DNA of 6,673 nt from Pseudomonadota bacterium (GCA_030531915.1 JAUNMD010000054.1:1-6673), one strand, 5' to 3'. Positions 1 to 6,498 are shown, numbered from the stretch's first letter. Notes: generated by a model from the letters alone, not told the origin. Program-made: numbers and translations.

Positions 1-393
1 ATACCTGCGCTGATGCTGGCGGGCGCAACATTGTTTGGCGGTTGCAACAAAGATGACATTGAAAAACACGATGTCGACCTCCCTTGGTATTATGGTTATT
101 ATGACAACATTCGGGCAGATAACGTCCAACGCTATCTGGACGATCCATCGGTGGGTAATGTTTATTTGCACGTGCACCAAGAAATAAACAATGCATATAG
201 CGTATGGTATAGCTTGACTGCCGAAGATATTCATCACAAATTGTACGGCAGAACACTGGCCCCATTGGTTGGCAAAGATCCAAACCGTGTATTTGGACGC
301 GGCAACTTTGAATTTACCCCCGGCGCATGCTCACGCGCCGACAGTTTATGGTTCACCCAGCATGGCTGGACAGTAAACCAGAACCAACGATAA
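1..393 (+). CDS. Small lipoprotein of unknown function, 5' end outside window (paralogue A)
   Basis: The reading frame is open from base 1 and its first visible residues (IPALMLAGATLFGGC) align without a gap to residues 15-29 of the next gene. The true start therefore lies about 14 codons upstream of the window, and the ATG at 13 is internal. The visible part is the end of a signal peptide with a lipoprotein-type box ending in Gly-Gly-Cys (visible residue 15). Phe at -3 is a weak fit to the consensus. Asn follows the Cys, so there is no inner-membrane-retention Asp, and an outer-membrane lipoprotein is inferred. The mature part is about 115 residues, rich in Tyr, Trp and Asn. It shares with its neighbour a KHDV segment after the Cys, D-P-x-V-x-N-(V/I)-Y-L, FGRGN, and a C-terminal block CSRxDSLWFxQxGWT. 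I recognise no known family. The TAA is 28 bp before the next gene, on the same strand, so co-transcription is likely. Confidence 0.75.
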   Translation: MPALMLAGATLFGGCNKDDIEKHDVDLPWYYGYYDNIRADNVQRYLDDPSVGNVYLHVHQEINNAYSVWYSLTAEDIHHKLYGRTLAPLVGKDPNRVFGRGNFEFTPGACSRADSLWFTQHGWTVNQNQR

Positions 394-421
394 CCCACCC
401 CGAAACCTCAGGAGTTTTATT

Positions 422-865
422 ATGAAATTCACAAAGAAAATCCCCTATGCATTAAAATGCGCCATTCCAACCGCGATGATGGCGGCCGCAACAATGTTTG
501 GCGGATGTCAGAAAGAAGAAAATCCAAAGCATGATGTGGAATTAAAATTCGGTGGTTATTACGGCGCAGAAGTCAACGCAGAAAATATTAAAAGTAAACT
601 GGCAGACCCAACTGTCAACAATATCTATCTGAGTGCAATGGATGACGGATCTTTATGGTATAAACAAGATGACAACAGTTGGATATATCCCGAAGACCTG
701 CGCTGGGATATAGAACCACTTATAAATATAGCCCCTGATCGTATATTTGGACGCGGTAATTTGGTATTTGAGGTTGGCATGTGTTCCCGCAAAGACAGTT
801 TGTGGTTTGTTCAGCGCGGGTGGACAATCAATCGACAAAATCAAATTCCGCAAAAACAGCGTTAA
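422..865 (+). CDS. Small lipoprotein of unknown function (paralogue B)
   Basis: This is a complete 147-residue gene. The start is supported by CAGGAG at 409-414, seven bases before the ATG, and by a normal signal peptide: Lys at 2, 5 and 6, a hydrophobic core at about 13-26, and Gly27-Gly28-Cys29 as a lipobox-like end with Phe at -3. Gln at +2 fits outer-membrane sorting by the usual Lol rule. The mature chain carries KHDV (36-39), Tyr46-Tyr47-Gly48, DPTVNNIYL (62-70), DRIFGRGN (106-113) and CSRKDSLWFVQRGWT (121-135), all shared with the upstream gene, so the two are tandem duplicates. Cys121 is the only cysteine in the mature chain besides the acylated one, and it is conserved in the paralogue. 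The last dozen residues are polar and basic. An intrinsic terminator follows directly, so this gene ends the transcription unit. The function is unknown, and a secreted or surface role rests only on the signal peptide. Confidence 0.85.
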   Translation: MKFTKKIPYALKCAIPTAMMAAATMFGGCQKEENPKHDVELKFGGYYGAEVNAENIKSKLADPTVNNIYLSAMDDGSLWYKQDDNSWIYPEDLRWDIEPLINIAPDRIFGRGNLVFEVGMCSRKDSLWFVQRGWTINRQNQIPQKQR

Positions 866-892
866 AAAGCGCGCCATTTTGGCGCGTTTTTT
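866..892 (+). terminator. Rho-independent terminator after the lipoprotein pair
   Basis: A perfect 6-bp GC stem (CGCGCC at 870-875, GGCGCG at 881-886) closes a five-base ATTTT loop. It is followed by six T at 887-892 and preceded by an A run. It begins right after the TAA at 863-865. This is a textbook intrinsic terminator for the upstream lipoprotein genes. Confidence 0.9.
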
Positions 893-893
893 A

Positions 894-922
894 TTGATTT
901 ACCCACCATAATTTTCTAGTAT
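894..922 (+). promoter_or_regulatory. Sigma70-like promoter for the cysteine-rich protein, probably leaderless
   Basis: TTGATT at 894-899 (TTGA matches the -35 consensus) and TAGTAT at 917-922 (4 of 6 to TATAAT) are separated by exactly 17 bp. The -35 starts two bases after the U tract of the terminator. A start site about 7-10 bases after the -10 would fall at 929-932, on or next to the ATG at 932. No Shine-Dalgarno sequence is visible before that ATG, which fits a leaderless transcript. The same TTGATT-17-bp arrangement occurs before the tRNA gene at 6214. Confidence 0.55.
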
Positions 923-931
923 TACCCTGAG

Positions 932-2239
932 ATGAGAAAACTGATACCGCTTTTTTTATCATTGATCATATTCGCACCCGCGTTTGCAGTGGTTACAAAC
1001 GACGAATGTGCCAGCATGAGTAGAGATAAATGTGGCGAAGAACCTGGTTGTGGCTGGGAAAAGTCATCTGGTGTTCTTGGGTCTCGTTCATGCAAGGCAT
1101 GCCAGAAAGACGAGTACAGTGAAAGGGTTATCAGTGAAGATAACAATGCACTTGAGTGCAAACAATGTTCCGGCATCACCCAATACACAAACCCTGATAC
1201 CGGCGAAGTCATCACGTATGGCGCAAATTATTACAAGGAAACATTGGGCGCGGGTCGAACTATAACCGACTGCTATGCAAATTGTCAGACGATGGCAAAC
1301 GATTTATCAAGTGGGGATACCGGGAGATGGAAATCTGTTGGTTCTAATACCGCATATTACCCCGAGAAATGCCAATTTGCGTGTTATCAAGAACACGACT
1401 TAAACAGTCGCCTGAACATATGCAATTCATATTATGATAAATCGGGCAAAAACGAAATTTGCACACCAACATGGGTTATTGTGGAGGGTGCAGAAAATAT
1501 CGAGGCAAAAAAAGCAGATTTACTGCCAAACCCAACCGATTACGATGCATGCGATGACGCAAAACGGGCCATCTTCTATGCATTCACTGGCGACACTAGA
1601 AATGTCTGTTCCGCATTAGAATGTACTGATGATACCCACATGGTGGATGTCACAGGCGAAGTAATGCGTCAGGGCATTACCATATCACAATATTATTGCA
1701 AAATCGCTGGTGGCGACACCATCACCAATATGTATCAGGCATGCGAACCAAATATAATCAGTTGTGCGGTTCTTTTGGGACAAACAACATGCGATGTCGA
1801 AATTGATGGGGTAGAAAAAACAGGTACGGTTGGTGGTAACGCGGTATGGAATGGTATCAACGCATACAAAACCGACCAATGCACATGCACGATTTCCGAC
1901 GTCTCGACCACCACAGGCAGATATGACCTCGTATGCAAACTTTCAACCACATCTAATACTTGGGACGGGAACAGTTGCGAAACAACAATAACAACCTGCA
2001 ATTCGGGCTATTGCATCGTTGGCTATGATGCCAATAACAAACATCAAACATGCGACACCGCCCCAAAGGGATATTACAGTGATGGTCGTGGTGTTTTGGA
2101 ATGCAACAAATGTCCCGCCGGAAAAACCACCGCGAGCACAGGTCGCACATCCGTCGGCGAATGCACGTACAGCACATCCACAACATTCTGTGACAGTGTC
2201 GGTTGTTTCAACCTGAATTACAGCAGTTTAGGCAACTAA
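932..2239 (+). CDS. Secreted cysteine-rich protein with PSI-like and ephrin-receptor/GCC-like motifs
   Basis: This is a 435-residue protein with a clear Sec signal peptide: Arg2-Lys3, a hydrophobic core at 4-16, and likely cleavage after Ala17-Phe18-Ala19. It has 32 cysteines, all after the cleavage site, an even number that suggests a disulfide-bonded periplasmic or extracellular protein. No later transmembrane segment or C-terminal anchor is seen. Near the N-terminus Cys26, Cys34 and Cys40 followed by Gly-Trp resemble the start of a plexin/semaphorin/integrin (PSI) repeat. Near the C-terminus, residues about 374-411 (Cys374, Gly-Tyr-Tyr, Cys391-x-x-Cys394-Pro-Ala-Gly-Lys, Cys411) resemble the GCC2/GCC3 or ephrin-receptor-like cysteine module. 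The middle (about 90-350) has scattered CxxxC and CxC pairs and no family I recognise. Translation has no visible ribosome-binding site. The stop lies 12 bp inside the convergent pth gene. Base composition is more AT-rich than polA. Adhesion or host interaction is possible but is only inference. Confidence 0.85.
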   Translation: MRKLIPLFLSLIIFAPAFAVVTNDECASMSRDKCGEEPGCGWEKSSGVLGSRSCKACQKDEYSERVISEDNNALECKQCSGITQYTNPDTGEVITYGANYYKETLGAGRTITDCYANCQTMANDLSSGDTGRWKSVGSNTAYYPEKCQFACYQEHDLNSRLNICNSYYDKSGKNEICTPTWVIVEGAENIEAKKADLLPNPTDYDACDDAKRAIFYAFTGDTRNVCSALECTDDTHMVDVTGEVMRQGITISQYYCKIAGGDTITNMYQACEPNIISCAVLLGQTTCDVEIDGVEKTGTVGGNAVWNGINAYKTDQCTCTISDVSTTTGRYDLVCKLSTTSNTWDGNSCETTITTCNSGYCIVGYDANNKHQTCDTAPKGYYSDGRGVLECNKCPAGKTTASTGRTSVGECTYSTSTTFCDSVGCFNLNYSSLGN

Positions 2240-2764
2240 TAAATCGTCCAATTTTAATTCTGAAATCACGGCGGAAATTTTCTGCATCTGGTCGTCTGGG
2301 ATTTTCCCCAGCAACCAATCCGCCGGCGACATTTGCAATGAAAAATCACGCGGGTGGGCGATACCAATTCTGATACGGCGATAATCACGTCCAACCGCGG
2401 CATCTATGGATTTTATGCCATTGTGCCCTGCACTGCCGCCACCAATTTTGGTGCGCGTTGCGCCAACTGGCAAATCCATATCGTCATGAATCACGACCAG
2501 ATTTTCCAGTGGCACGTCATAGAATTTCATCAATGGCCCAACTGCATCCCCCGACAGGTTCATAAACGTCTGGGGCATTGCGAATATAACCCGACGACCA
2601 CCAACATTCTGCGTTGAAACCAGCGCATTTTTCTGATTTTTCCACGCGGCGTCACCGCCCGCTAAATGCGTCACCGCCATGAATCCAACATTGTGGCGCG
2701 TGCGCGCGTATTCGACCCCTGGGTTGCCCAGTCCAACAATCAAAACAGGTTTATTTTCTTGCAT
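2228..2764 (-). CDS. pth: Peptidyl-tRNA hydrolase
   Basis: This cytoplasmic enzyme cleaves the ester bond of peptidyl-tRNAs released early from ribosomes and so recycles tRNA. The 178-residue product has the whole bacterial Pth signature set: GLGNPG (11-16), the catalytic His24 in TRHNVGF, Asn69 in MPQTFMNLSG, Asp94 in IHDDMDLPVG, and His114-Asn115 in GGGSAGHNG. These correspond to Asn10, His20, Asn68, Asp93, His113 and Asn114 of the E. coli enzyme. I chose the ATG at 2764, not the longer frame to 2836, because family members begin just before the first strand. The 24 extra residues would also run through the divergent gene's ribosome-binding site and start codon. A weak GAGA-type Shine-Dalgarno lies about 8 bases upstream. 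The length is slightly short for the family but the C-terminal helix region is present. The TAA at 2228-2230 is inside the end of the convergent cysteine-rich gene. Confidence 0.97.
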   Translation of the reverse strand: MQENKPVLIVGLGNPGVEYARTRHNVGFMAVTHLAGGDAAWKNQKNALVSTQNVGGRRVIFAMPQTFMNLSGDAVGPLMKFYDVPLENLVVIHDDMDLPVGATRTKIGGGSAGHNGIKSIDAAVGRDYRRIRIGIAHPRDFSLQMSPADWLLGKIPDDQMQKISAVISELKLDDLLVA

Positions 2765-2765
2765 A

Positions 2766-2791
2766 TTGACATCTCTTTTTTCTATTATGAT
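2766..2791 (+). promoter_or_regulatory. Possible promoter of the outer-membrane protein gene in the pth/omp divergent gap
   Basis: A perfect TTGACA lies at 2766-2771 and TATGAT (5 of 6 to TATAAT) at 2786-2791. The spacer is only 14 bp, which is short, so the exact pairing is uncertain. A start near 2798 would give a leader of about 14 bases beginning at the AAAGGAG ribosome-binding site (2799-2805). The palindrome TGATATCA (2788-2795) overlaps the -10. On the minus strand CATAAT (complement of 2785-2790) could be the -10 of pth, making the two promoters overlap. Confidence 0.35.
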
Positions 2792-2811
2792 ATCACACAA
2801 AGGAGAAAAAT

Positions 2812-3351
2812 ATGAATATAAAAACAATCGGCGCATTTGGTCTGGCGTCTGTTTTGTTTACTGGCGCGGCAAATGCGGGCAATATGTTGTTCGATTTCTA
2901 TGCCGGCGGTGCGATTGGTGCGGGTGCGGCGTCATTCTTGGCCGACGATTCCGAAACCAAAAATTCCCAGTCATATGGTCTGGTTGCGGGCTTGGACATT
3001 CCGGCACTGCGCTTTGAACTGGAATACAATTACATCAACAATGACATTGCGAAAACCAACATCGGTATGGTCAACGCATATTTCAAGATGCCATCAACGG
3101 TTGTTCACCCATACTTGGGCGTCGGCGTTGGCGCGGTATTCGGCGGCAGTGTTGACATCTCTGGCGTTGATATCGACAACGGTGCGGCATATCAAGGTAT
3201 GTTGGGTCTGACATTCGACATTCCGGCATTGCCAATCAAGATTGACACCGAAGGTCGCGTTCTGTACGCACCCGATGTATTTCAGGTTGCCGACCAGAAA
3301 CCAGACCTGTTGCAATACGACGCGCGTATCAAATTACGCTATATATTCTAA
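2812..3351 (+). CDS. Small outer-membrane beta-barrel protein (OmpA/Omp25-like barrel)
   Basis: The 179-residue product has a strong signal peptide (Lys4, hydrophobic core 6-18, cleavage after Ala20-Asn21-Ala22). The mature chain of 157 residues is a run of short amphipathic, Gly/Ala/aromatic strands: FDFYAGGAIGAG near 27-38, YGLVAGLDI, RFELEYNYI, NAYFKM, PYLGVGVGAVFGG, GMLGLTFDI and IDTEGRVLYA. It ends in the strand LRYIF with a terminal Phe, the classic recognition signal for the BAM assembly machinery. The length and strand number suit an eight-stranded barrel of the OMP_b-brl/OmpA-N kind, without a periplasmic peptidoglycan-binding domain. AAAGGAG at 2799-2805, six bases before the ATG, fixes the start. 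The gene is divergent from pth and upstream of polA on the same strand. Its function beyond being a membrane barrel cannot be told; such proteins in Alphaproteobacteria are often abundant surface antigens. Confidence 0.88.
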   Translation: MNIKTIGAFGLASVLFTGAANAGNMLFDFYAGGAIGAGAASFLADDSETKNSQSYGLVAGLDIPALRFELEYNYINNDIAKTNIGMVNAYFKMPSTVVHPYLGVGVGAVFGGSVDISGVDIDNGAAYQGMLGLTFDIPALPIKIDTEGRVLYAPDVFQVADQKPDLLQYDARIKLRYIF

Positions 3352-3362
3352 GGGTCAACAAA

Positions 3363-3383
3363 CGGGGGCGCGACGCGCCCCCG
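3363..3383 (+). other. Strong GC hairpin between the outer-membrane protein gene and polA
   Basis: A 9-bp perfect stem (3363-3371 with 3375-3383, including five consecutive G-C pairs) closes a three-base GAC loop, 11 bases after the stop at 3351. There is no T tract after it, so it is not a standard intrinsic terminator. It may protect the 3' end of the omp mRNA, attenuate read-through into polA, or be a copy of a dispersed palindromic repeat. The gap (3352-3408) holds no obvious separate promoter for polA. Confidence 0.5.
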
Positions 3384-3408
3384 CAATGACTGATGGGGAA
3401 TGTGAAAA

Positions 3409-6189
3409 ATGCTGACACTGATTGACGGAAATTCATTATTATTTCGTGCGTATTATGGCGTGCACAGTCGCCTGACGCGCAGCGATGGCACGCCCACGGG
3501 TGCGGTATATGGATTTCTGAATATGGTGTTGCCGATATTGGCGGCGGCGCATGCGGACGACGCATTTGTATGCGTATTTGATGCGTCCCGCACCACATTC
3601 CGCCAAGATATTTACCCCGCGTACAAGGCAAACCGCAGCGAGACGCCCGCTGATTTAATCACCCAATCGTATATGGTTCGCGACGCCGTTGCGGCAATGG
3701 GCGTTCCCGTCCTGTGCATACCAATGGTAGAGGCCGACGACGTCATCGCCACATTGGCGCGCAAAAATTGCAGCACCGCCCGCGCCACCCGCATCATCAC
3801 CAGCGACAAGGATTTAATGCAACTGGTGTCTGAATGCGTATTTTTGTACGACGGCATGAAACAGCGTGAAATTCACGCCGACGGTGTAATGGAAAAATTT
3901 GGTGTTACGCCCGATCGCGTGATTGATGTGCAATCACTGATGGGCGATTCGTCTGATAATGTCCCCGGTGTTGCCGGCATTGGGCCAAAGCGCGCGGCGG
4001 AATTGATAAACCGATTCGGAACGTTGGACGGATTGTACGAACATCTGGACGAAGTCGAAAACACGCGCATTCGCGAACTTTTGCGTGCGAATCGCGACAT
4101 GGCGTATATTTCGCGCAAATTGGTCACATTAAAAGATGACGTGGACTTGTCCGATTTGGTCATCACACCATTCGTATTTAACACGCCCGCGGCGTTGGAA
4201 TACGTACGTACTAAATTGGAAAGTAATTCATTGGCGGCCAAGATTGAAAAACTGTTTCCGATGGACAAATTCAACCCCGACGCGGTGCATGACTTTTCGT
4301 ATGCCGCGTCCGCATGCCCGACCGAAATTGTGCCAGCCCCCGTCGCGGCAAACACCCCCGCCCCCGCGCCCCAGATGACATATGAAACAATTACAACCGT
4401 GGCGGCGTTGGACGAATTTTTGGGCCGCATAAAAAATATTGTCGCAATAGACACCGAAACAACCGGTTTGAACCACACATCGGCCCAGATGGTGGGCCTG
4501 TCGCTGGCGGCGGACGCATCACACGGCGCGTATATTCCACTGCGCCATATGACGGCGGGTGGCGACCTGTTCGCGACATCGCGAATCGCCCCGAACCAGT
4601 TACCGATTGATACTGTCTATGCACATCTGCGCCCAATCTTGGAAAATCCTAATATTACCAAGGTTGGACATAACCTGAAATTCGACCTGCATATTATGGC
4701 AAATGCGGGTTGGGACGTCGCAAAAATTGCCCCGATTGATGATACAATGTTGCTGTCTTATGCGCTGTTTGGGTCATTGCATGGTCACGGTTTGGACGAA
4801 TTGGCATTGAAATATCTGGGGCACGAAAATATTCATTTTGCCGCCCTGTTCCCCGCCGGCACGCGCGATGCCGACATGCACTTTGACGCATTGCCGATTG
4901 ACACCGCAACCCCATATGCGGCCGAAGATGCCACGGTGTGCATGGCATTGTACGAATATCTGCGCCCGAAATTAGACGCGAACGCAAAACTGCGCGAACT
5001 GTACGAAACGTGCGATTTGCCACTGATGCCGGTGTTGCTGAAAATGGAACGTGCGGGCGTGCTGGTCAATCGGGACGGACTGCGCCAACTGTCGGGTGCA
5101 TTTCACGACACACTGGAAAAAACAGAACAAGAAATTTATGCATTGGCCGGTCACGAATTTAATATCGCCAGTCCAAAGCAACTGGGCGCGGTGCTGTTCG
5201 ATGAACTGAATCTGCCGGCGAATAAAAAGCGTTCGACCGACGCCGAAACATTGAACGAAATGGCGGACGCACATCCGATTATTGAAAAGATTCTGGCATG
5301 GCGGTCTGTGGCCAAGTTGGCGGGCACATACGCGGACGCATTGCCGCGGCAAATTGCGCCTGACGGTCGCATTCATACCACTTATTTACAGACCAGCACG
5401 AACACCGGTCGTCTGTCCAGTCGCGATCCCAACCTGCAAAATATTCCAATCAAAACAGAACTGGGCGAACAGATACGTAAATGCTTTGTCGCGCCCGCGG
5501 GTCGCACACTGATTTCCGTCGATTATTCCCAGATTCAACTGCGCCTGTTGGCGGACGTGGCGAATGTCAAAACATTCAAAGAAACATTTCTGGCGGGCAC
5601 GGACATTCATGAACAGACAGCCCGAAAAATATTCGGAATTGCATCTGATGCGCCCGTTCCGCGCGAAATGCGCCGTGCGGCAAAAACCGTGAACTTTTCA
5701 ATCATATATGGCATATCATCGTTTGGATTATCGGGACAACTGGGCATATCGCGTGCCGCCGCCGCTGAATTGATAAACACTTATATGGCCGGTCTGCCTG
5801 AAATCGGTGAATACATTGAAAAAACACGGGATTTCGCAATGGCAAACGCATGCGTGTACACCCCGTGGGGTCGCCGCATCGAATTGCCAGAGGTTCGCAA
5901 TCCCCGCCTGCGCGCGTACGCAATGCGCGCCGCGGTCAACGCACCAATTCAGGGGTTCGAGGCCGACCTGATGCGACGTGCAATGGTTGAAATTGATAAA
6001 ACATTGATGCAGCCAAACGCCGACAAAATCAAAATGATTATGCAGGTTCACGACGAAATGGTGTTTGAATGCGATGCCACTGTTGCCGAACAGTTCGCAA
6101 AACAAATTGAATCCGCAATGGAAAACGTTGCAAAAATATCAGTTCCATTGGCCGCCGAATACAACATCAGCCAGCAATGGGGAAAATAA
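3409..6189 (+). CDS. polA: DNA polymerase I with 5' nuclease and proofreading domains
   Basis: This is a 926-residue Pol I, close to E. coli length (928). It acts in Okazaki-fragment maturation and excision-repair gap filling. The 5' nuclease domain (1 to about 290) has the metal-binding acids Asp6, Asp58, Glu108, Asp110, Asp111, Asp133, Asp135, Asp180 and Asp183, then the helix-hairpin-helix GVAGIGPKRAAELI. A Pro/Ala linker lies at about 304-323. The 3'-5' exonuclease (about 325-530) is intact by motif: Asp348 and Glu350, Asn422 and Asp426, Tyr503 and Asp507. The polymerase domain has motif A DYSQIQLR (705-712), motif B with Arg755, Lys759, Phe763 and Tyr767, and motif C His881-Asp882-Glu883. 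The odd point is Gln710, where the family has the steric-gate Glu (DYSQIELR). Phe763 matches the E. coli dideoxy-discriminating residue. The start at 3409 is supported by GGGGA (3395-3399) nine bases upstream and by the canonical N-terminus. It follows the omp gene at 57 bp, and no terminator is visible after the stop. Confidence 0.98.
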   Translation: MLTLIDGNSLLFRAYYGVHSRLTRSDGTPTGAVYGFLNMVLPILAAAHADDAFVCVFDASRTTFRQDIYPAYKANRSETPADLITQSYMVRDAVAAMGVPVLCIPMVEADDVIATLARKNCSTARATRIITSDKDLMQLVSECVFLYDGMKQREIHADGVMEKFGVTPDRVIDVQSLMGDSSDNVPGVAGIGPKRAAELINRFGTLDGLYEHLDEVENTRIRELLRANRDMAYISRKLVTLKDDVDLSDLVITPFVFNTPAALEYVRTKLESNSLAAKIEKLFPMDKFNPDAVHDFSYAASACPTEIVPAPVAANTPAPAPQMTYETITTVAALDEFLGRIKNIVAIDTETTGLNHTSAQMVGLSLAADASHGAYIPLRHMTAGGDLFATSRIAPNQLPIDTVYAHLRPILENPNITKVGHNLKFDLHIMANAGWDVAKIAPIDDTMLLSYALFGSLHGHGLDELALKYLGHENIHFAALFPAGTRDADMHFDALPIDTATPYAAEDATVCMALYEYLRPKLDANAKLRELYETCDLPLMPVLLKMERAGVLVNRDGLRQLSGAFHDTLEKTEQEIYALAGHEFNIASPKQLGAVLFDELNLPANKKRSTDAETLNEMADAHPIIEKILAWRSVAKLAGTYADALPRQIAPDGRIHTTYLQTSTNTGRLSSRDPNLQNIPIKTELGEQIRKCFVAPAGRTLISVDYSQIQLRLLADVANVKTFKETFLAGTDIHEQTARKIFGIASDAPVPREMRRAAKTVNFSIIYGISSFGLSGQLGISRAAAAELINTYMAGLPEIGEYIEKTRDFAMANACVYTPWGRRIELPEVRNPRLRAYAMRAAVNAPIQGFEADLMRRAMVEIDKTLMQPNADKIKMIMQVHDEMVFECDATVAEQFAKQIESAMENVAKISVPLAAEYNISQQWGK

Positions 6190-6213
6190 ACACCCGTGCG
6201 CGACATTTTGCAC

Positions 6214-6242
6214 TTGATTTCAGGTGCGACATTCTGTACAAT
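6214..6242 (+). promoter_or_regulatory. Sigma70-like promoter of the tRNA-Ser gene
   Basis: TTGATT (6214-6219), a 17-bp spacer and TACAAT (6237-6242, 5 of 6 to consensus) lie in the 70-bp gap after polA. The predicted start near 6249-6250 is about ten bases before the mature tRNA 5' end, a short leader for RNase P to remove. The match to consensus and the placement make this the most convincing promoter in the window. Confidence 0.75.
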
Positions 6243-6259
6243 CGCCCATGCAACCACGC

Positions 6260-6348
6260 GGAGCGTTGCCAGAGTGGTAATGGAGCGGATTGCTAATCCG
6301 TCATGGGGTTAAACTCATGCATAGGTTCGAGTCCTATACGCTCCGCCA
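6260..6348 (+). tRNA. tRNA-Ser, anticodon GCU
   Basis: This is an 89-nt class II tRNA. The acceptor stem GGAGCGT (6260-6266) pairs fully with ACGCTCC (6338-6344), followed by discriminator G6345 and an encoded CCA (6346-6348). The anticodon stem GCGGA/TCCGT (6285-6289 and 6297-6301, outermost pair G-U) holds a seven-base loop with GCT at 6292-6294, which reads AGC and AGU codons. The long variable arm (about 6302-6320) forms a CATG/CATG-based stem, as expected for serine tRNAs. The T arm is ATAGG/CCTAT (6321-6325, 6333-6337) around the loop TTCGAGT. All features of a functional tRNA are present. Confidence 0.97.
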
Positions 6349-6436
6349 GAATTGCATTATTCTGATATGACAATTAAATTTATGACTTTTTGTTGTTGTC
6401 GCTAAAAATTCGCCACGCAGACGGGCATTATTTCGT

Positions 6437-6465
6437 TTGCAAAAAATCCAACTATTTACTAACAT
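6437..6465 (+). promoter_or_regulatory. Possible cysS promoter in the tRNA-cysS gap
   Basis: The 150-bp AT-rich gap (6349-6498) holds TTGCAA (6437-6442) and TAACAT (6460-6465) at 17-bp spacing, each 4 of 6 to the sigma70 consensus. They would start transcription near 6472, just ahead of the ribosome-binding site of cysS. AT-rich sequence gives such matches by chance, so this is tentative. I see no convincing terminator hairpin for the tRNA in this gap, so read-through into cysS is also possible. Confidence 0.35.
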
Positions 6466-6498
6466 TTTTTCGATATTAAGCAGCAAAGGAAGCGCACT

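Noticed and set aside
13..15. ATG at 13 as the start of the first lipoprotein
   Set aside because: The frame is open to base 1 and the preceding residues align with the signal peptide of the paralogue, so the gene starts upstream of the window.
2765..2836. 24-residue N-terminal extension of pth in the open frame
   Set aside because: The extension would overlap the divergent omp ribosome-binding site and start codon and is not part of the Pth fold; the ATG at 2764 fits the family N-terminus.
3310..3347. TTGCAA and TATATT at the end of the omp gene as a polA promoter
   Set aside because: The spacing is 26 bp, far outside the working range, and no better pair was found.
3873..4478. 201-codon minus-strand open frame inside polA
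   Set aside because: It lies wholly inside the polA coding region, its product has no recognisable domain, and polA is unambiguous by motif. It is a shadow frame.
4694..5376. Several 70-134 codon minus-strand open frames in the GC-rich part of polA
   Set aside because: They are antisense shadows of a conserved coding region, have no ribosome-binding sites that I could see and encode low-complexity Arg/His/Cys-rich products.
6350..6375. AATTG/CAATT inverted repeat after the tRNA as a terminator
   Set aside because: The stem is only five AT-rich pairs with a 16-base loop and no immediate T run, so it is too weak to call.
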